From assembly GCF_012971745.1 (NCBI RefSeq), contig NZ_CP048834.1, positions 124,001 through 188,000 of the forward strand: a DNA stretch of 64,000 nt. Reading direction: 5' to 3'. The stretch's first letter is position 1. Each line of letters begins with the position of its first letter. Origin of the DNA: Starkeya sp. ORNL1. GTDB taxonomy: Bacteria; Pseudomonadota; Alphaproteobacteria; Rhizobiales; Xanthobacteraceae. Both the position numbers and the translations under genes were made by a program. Positions 62,897 to 64,000 of this stretch are shown piece by piece. The notes beneath the pieces are model-generated. The model saw only the letters and a program-made list of their open reading frames with translations, did no database searches and had not been told where the DNA came from.

Positions 62897-64000
62897 ATGT
62901 CCGACCTCACCATTGAACCCGGCGCCTTGCGGCTGGCCGATCTGCGCGCATTCGCCGACGACGGACATGTGCAGCTCTCGGTTGCCGCGCGCCAGCGCAT
63001 TGCCGCATCGAACCGGCAATTGCACCGGCTCATCGGCGAGGGCGCCACAATCTATGGCGTCAACACCGGCTTTGGACCGCTCTCGGGCCAGCGGATCGAT
63101 GACGGCGCGCTCGGCGAATTGCAGCGGCGTGTCGTGCTCTCCAACGCCGCAGGCACCGGCGCCCCACTGGCCATCGGCATCGTGCGCCGTGCCATGGCGT
63201 TGAAGCTCGCGACATTCGCCATCGGTGCTTCCGGAATCAGCGAGGCACTGGCAGACGCGCTGGTGTTTTTCCTCAATGCGGGGATCACGCCCGTCGTTCC
63301 CGAGAAGGGATCGGTGGGCGCCTCCGGGGATCTGGCGCCGTTGGCGCACATCGCTGCCGCCCTGATCGGGGAGGGCGACGTATTCCATCGCGGTGTCCGC
63401 AAGCCCGCGGCGGCCGCGGTGCAGGCGGAAGGCGCGGAACCCCTTGCGCTCCAGCCGAAGGAGGGGCTGGCGTTGGTGAACGGGACCCAGGTCTCGACGG
63501 CCCTGGCCGTCGAGGGTCTGTTCGGTCTTGAGGATCTCTTCCGGACGATGCTGCCGATCGCGGCACTGTCGGTCGAAGCCGGCAGCGGCACTGCCGCGGC
63601 GTTCGACCCGCGCATTCATGCGCTGCGGAACCAGGACGGCCAGGTCCACGTCGCCGCGCGGCTGCGCGACTTGCTGGCATCCAGCGCGTTGCAGGCGGAC
63701 CGTCCGGTCAAGCGCGTGCAGGACCCGTATTGCCTTCGCTGCCTGCCCCAGGTGATGGGGGCTGTCCATGACCAGATGACCAGCGCCGCCGGCACACTGG
63801 CGCGCGAGATAAACGGCGTTTCCGACAATCCCTTGATCGATCCGGCAAGCGGAGACGTGCTTTATGGCGGCAATTTCCATGCACAGCCGATCGGCCTCGC
63901 CGCCGACGGGCTGGCGCTGGCCTACGCCGAGATGGGCTCGATGTCGGAGCGGCGCACCGCCTTCCTGGTCGATCCGGCGATGAGCGGCCTGCCGGCCTTC
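62897..64000 (+). CDS. Histidine ammonia-lyase-family protein, 5' part
   Basis: 368 codons from ATG 62897 to the right edge, so the C-terminal third is missing. The MIO-forming triad Ala142-Ser143-Gly144 lies in KGSVGASGDLAPLAH. Tyr53 (IYGVNTGFG), Asn195 (NGTQ), QDPYCLRCLPQVMG and YGGNFHAQP all match Pseudomonas HAL numbering. The substrate-selecting Ser82-His83 pair of HAL reads Ser82-Asn83 here (VVLSNAAG). PAL and TAL carry other pairs, so the enzyme may not be a classical histidase. Follows the QOR-like gene by nine bases; no hutU, hutI or hutG within the window. Confidence 0.85.
   Translation, partial: MSDLTIEPGALRLADLRAFADDGHVQLSVAARQRIAASNRQLHRLIGEGATIYGVNTGFGPLSGQRIDDGALGELQRRVVLSNAAGTGAPLAIGIVRRAMALKLATFAIGASGISEALADALVFFLNAGITPVVPEKGSVGASGDLAPLAHIAAALIGEGDVFHRGVRKPAAAAVQAEGAEPLALQPKEGLALVNGTQVSTALAVEGLFGLEDLFRTMLPIAALSVEAGSGTAAAFDPRIHALRNQDGQVHVAARLRDLLASSALQADRPVKRVQDPYCLRCLPQVMGAVHDQMTSAAGTLAREINGVSDNPLIDPASGDVLYGGNFHAQPIGLAADGLALAYAEMGSMSERRTAFLVDPAMSGLPAF

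Overview
The window is GC-rich chromosomal DNA, apart from a visibly more AT-rich stretch at about 29.5-34.4 kb. It looks like an alphaproteobacterium of the order Hyphomicrobiales (Rhizobiales). The support is a growth-pole-ring (GPR/RgsE)-like giant coiled-coil protein, a CckA cell-cycle kinase, a single-cysteine DksA, an LdtR-like MarR regulator, ECF promoters of the GGAAY-N16/17-CGTT type and Rhizobiales-style REP palindromes. A Xanthobacteraceae-like host would fit, but I cannot fix the genus. I see no rRNA, tRNA, CRISPR array, complete insertion sequence or prophage.

1-23 kb is mostly core. It begins with the 5' part of the GPR-like gene, which runs off the left edge. Next is a compact locus of an ECF sigma factor, its membrane anti-sigma factor, a secreted subtilisin-like protease with poly-Asp tracts and a small secreted poly-Asp protein. 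All three transcription starts of this locus carry the same GGAAT-N16/17-CGTT motif. Then come a 2Fe-2S ferredoxin, a DUF427 protein, a PaiB-type protein, the sixA-ycjX-ycjF operon, a DAO-type oxidase, a MipA/OmpV outer-membrane protein, dksA, a FliO-domain protein, cckA, pgi and pgm, and an LdtR-like regulator.

23-29 kb: Dps, then an SsuABC/TauABC-type ABC importer operon ending in a fumarylacetoacetate-hydrolase-family enzyme, with a divergent GntR/FCD regulator.

29.5-34.1 kb: a surface-polysaccharide island of five genes (two sialyltransferase-like proteins, a GT8-like enzyme, a GT92-like enzyme and a hexapeptide acyltransferase).

34.4-47.4 kb: a catabolic cluster. A flavin amine oxidase precedes an orphan molybdopterin hydroxylase large subunit, two near-identical tripartite-tricarboxylate (TTT) binding proteins, a GntR/FCD regulator, a UGSC-type cysteine protein, an MmgE/PrpD protein and a TctA-TctB fusion permease. 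Four promoters share a TTGACA-like -35 box, a 16-17 bp spacer and a TGGATCCA palindrome at the start site. This defines a candidate regulon of the local GntR protein.

47.5-56.2 kb: a divergent sugar/polyol-type module. Alcohol dehydrogenase, aldehyde dehydrogenase and alpha/beta hydrolase run one way; GntR/FCD regulator, RbsA-, RbsC- and RbsB-like ABC importer and a DJ-1/PfpI protein run the other.

56.6-64 kb: a 59-residue HTH-like protein, MsrB, a cysteine hydrolase and an aldehyde-dehydrogenase remnant. A deaminase-creatininase-ureohydrolase operon follows, then a quinone-oxidoreductase-like enzyme and a histidine-ammonia-lyase-family gene cut by the right edge. In that last gene the substrate-selecting His83 is Asn.
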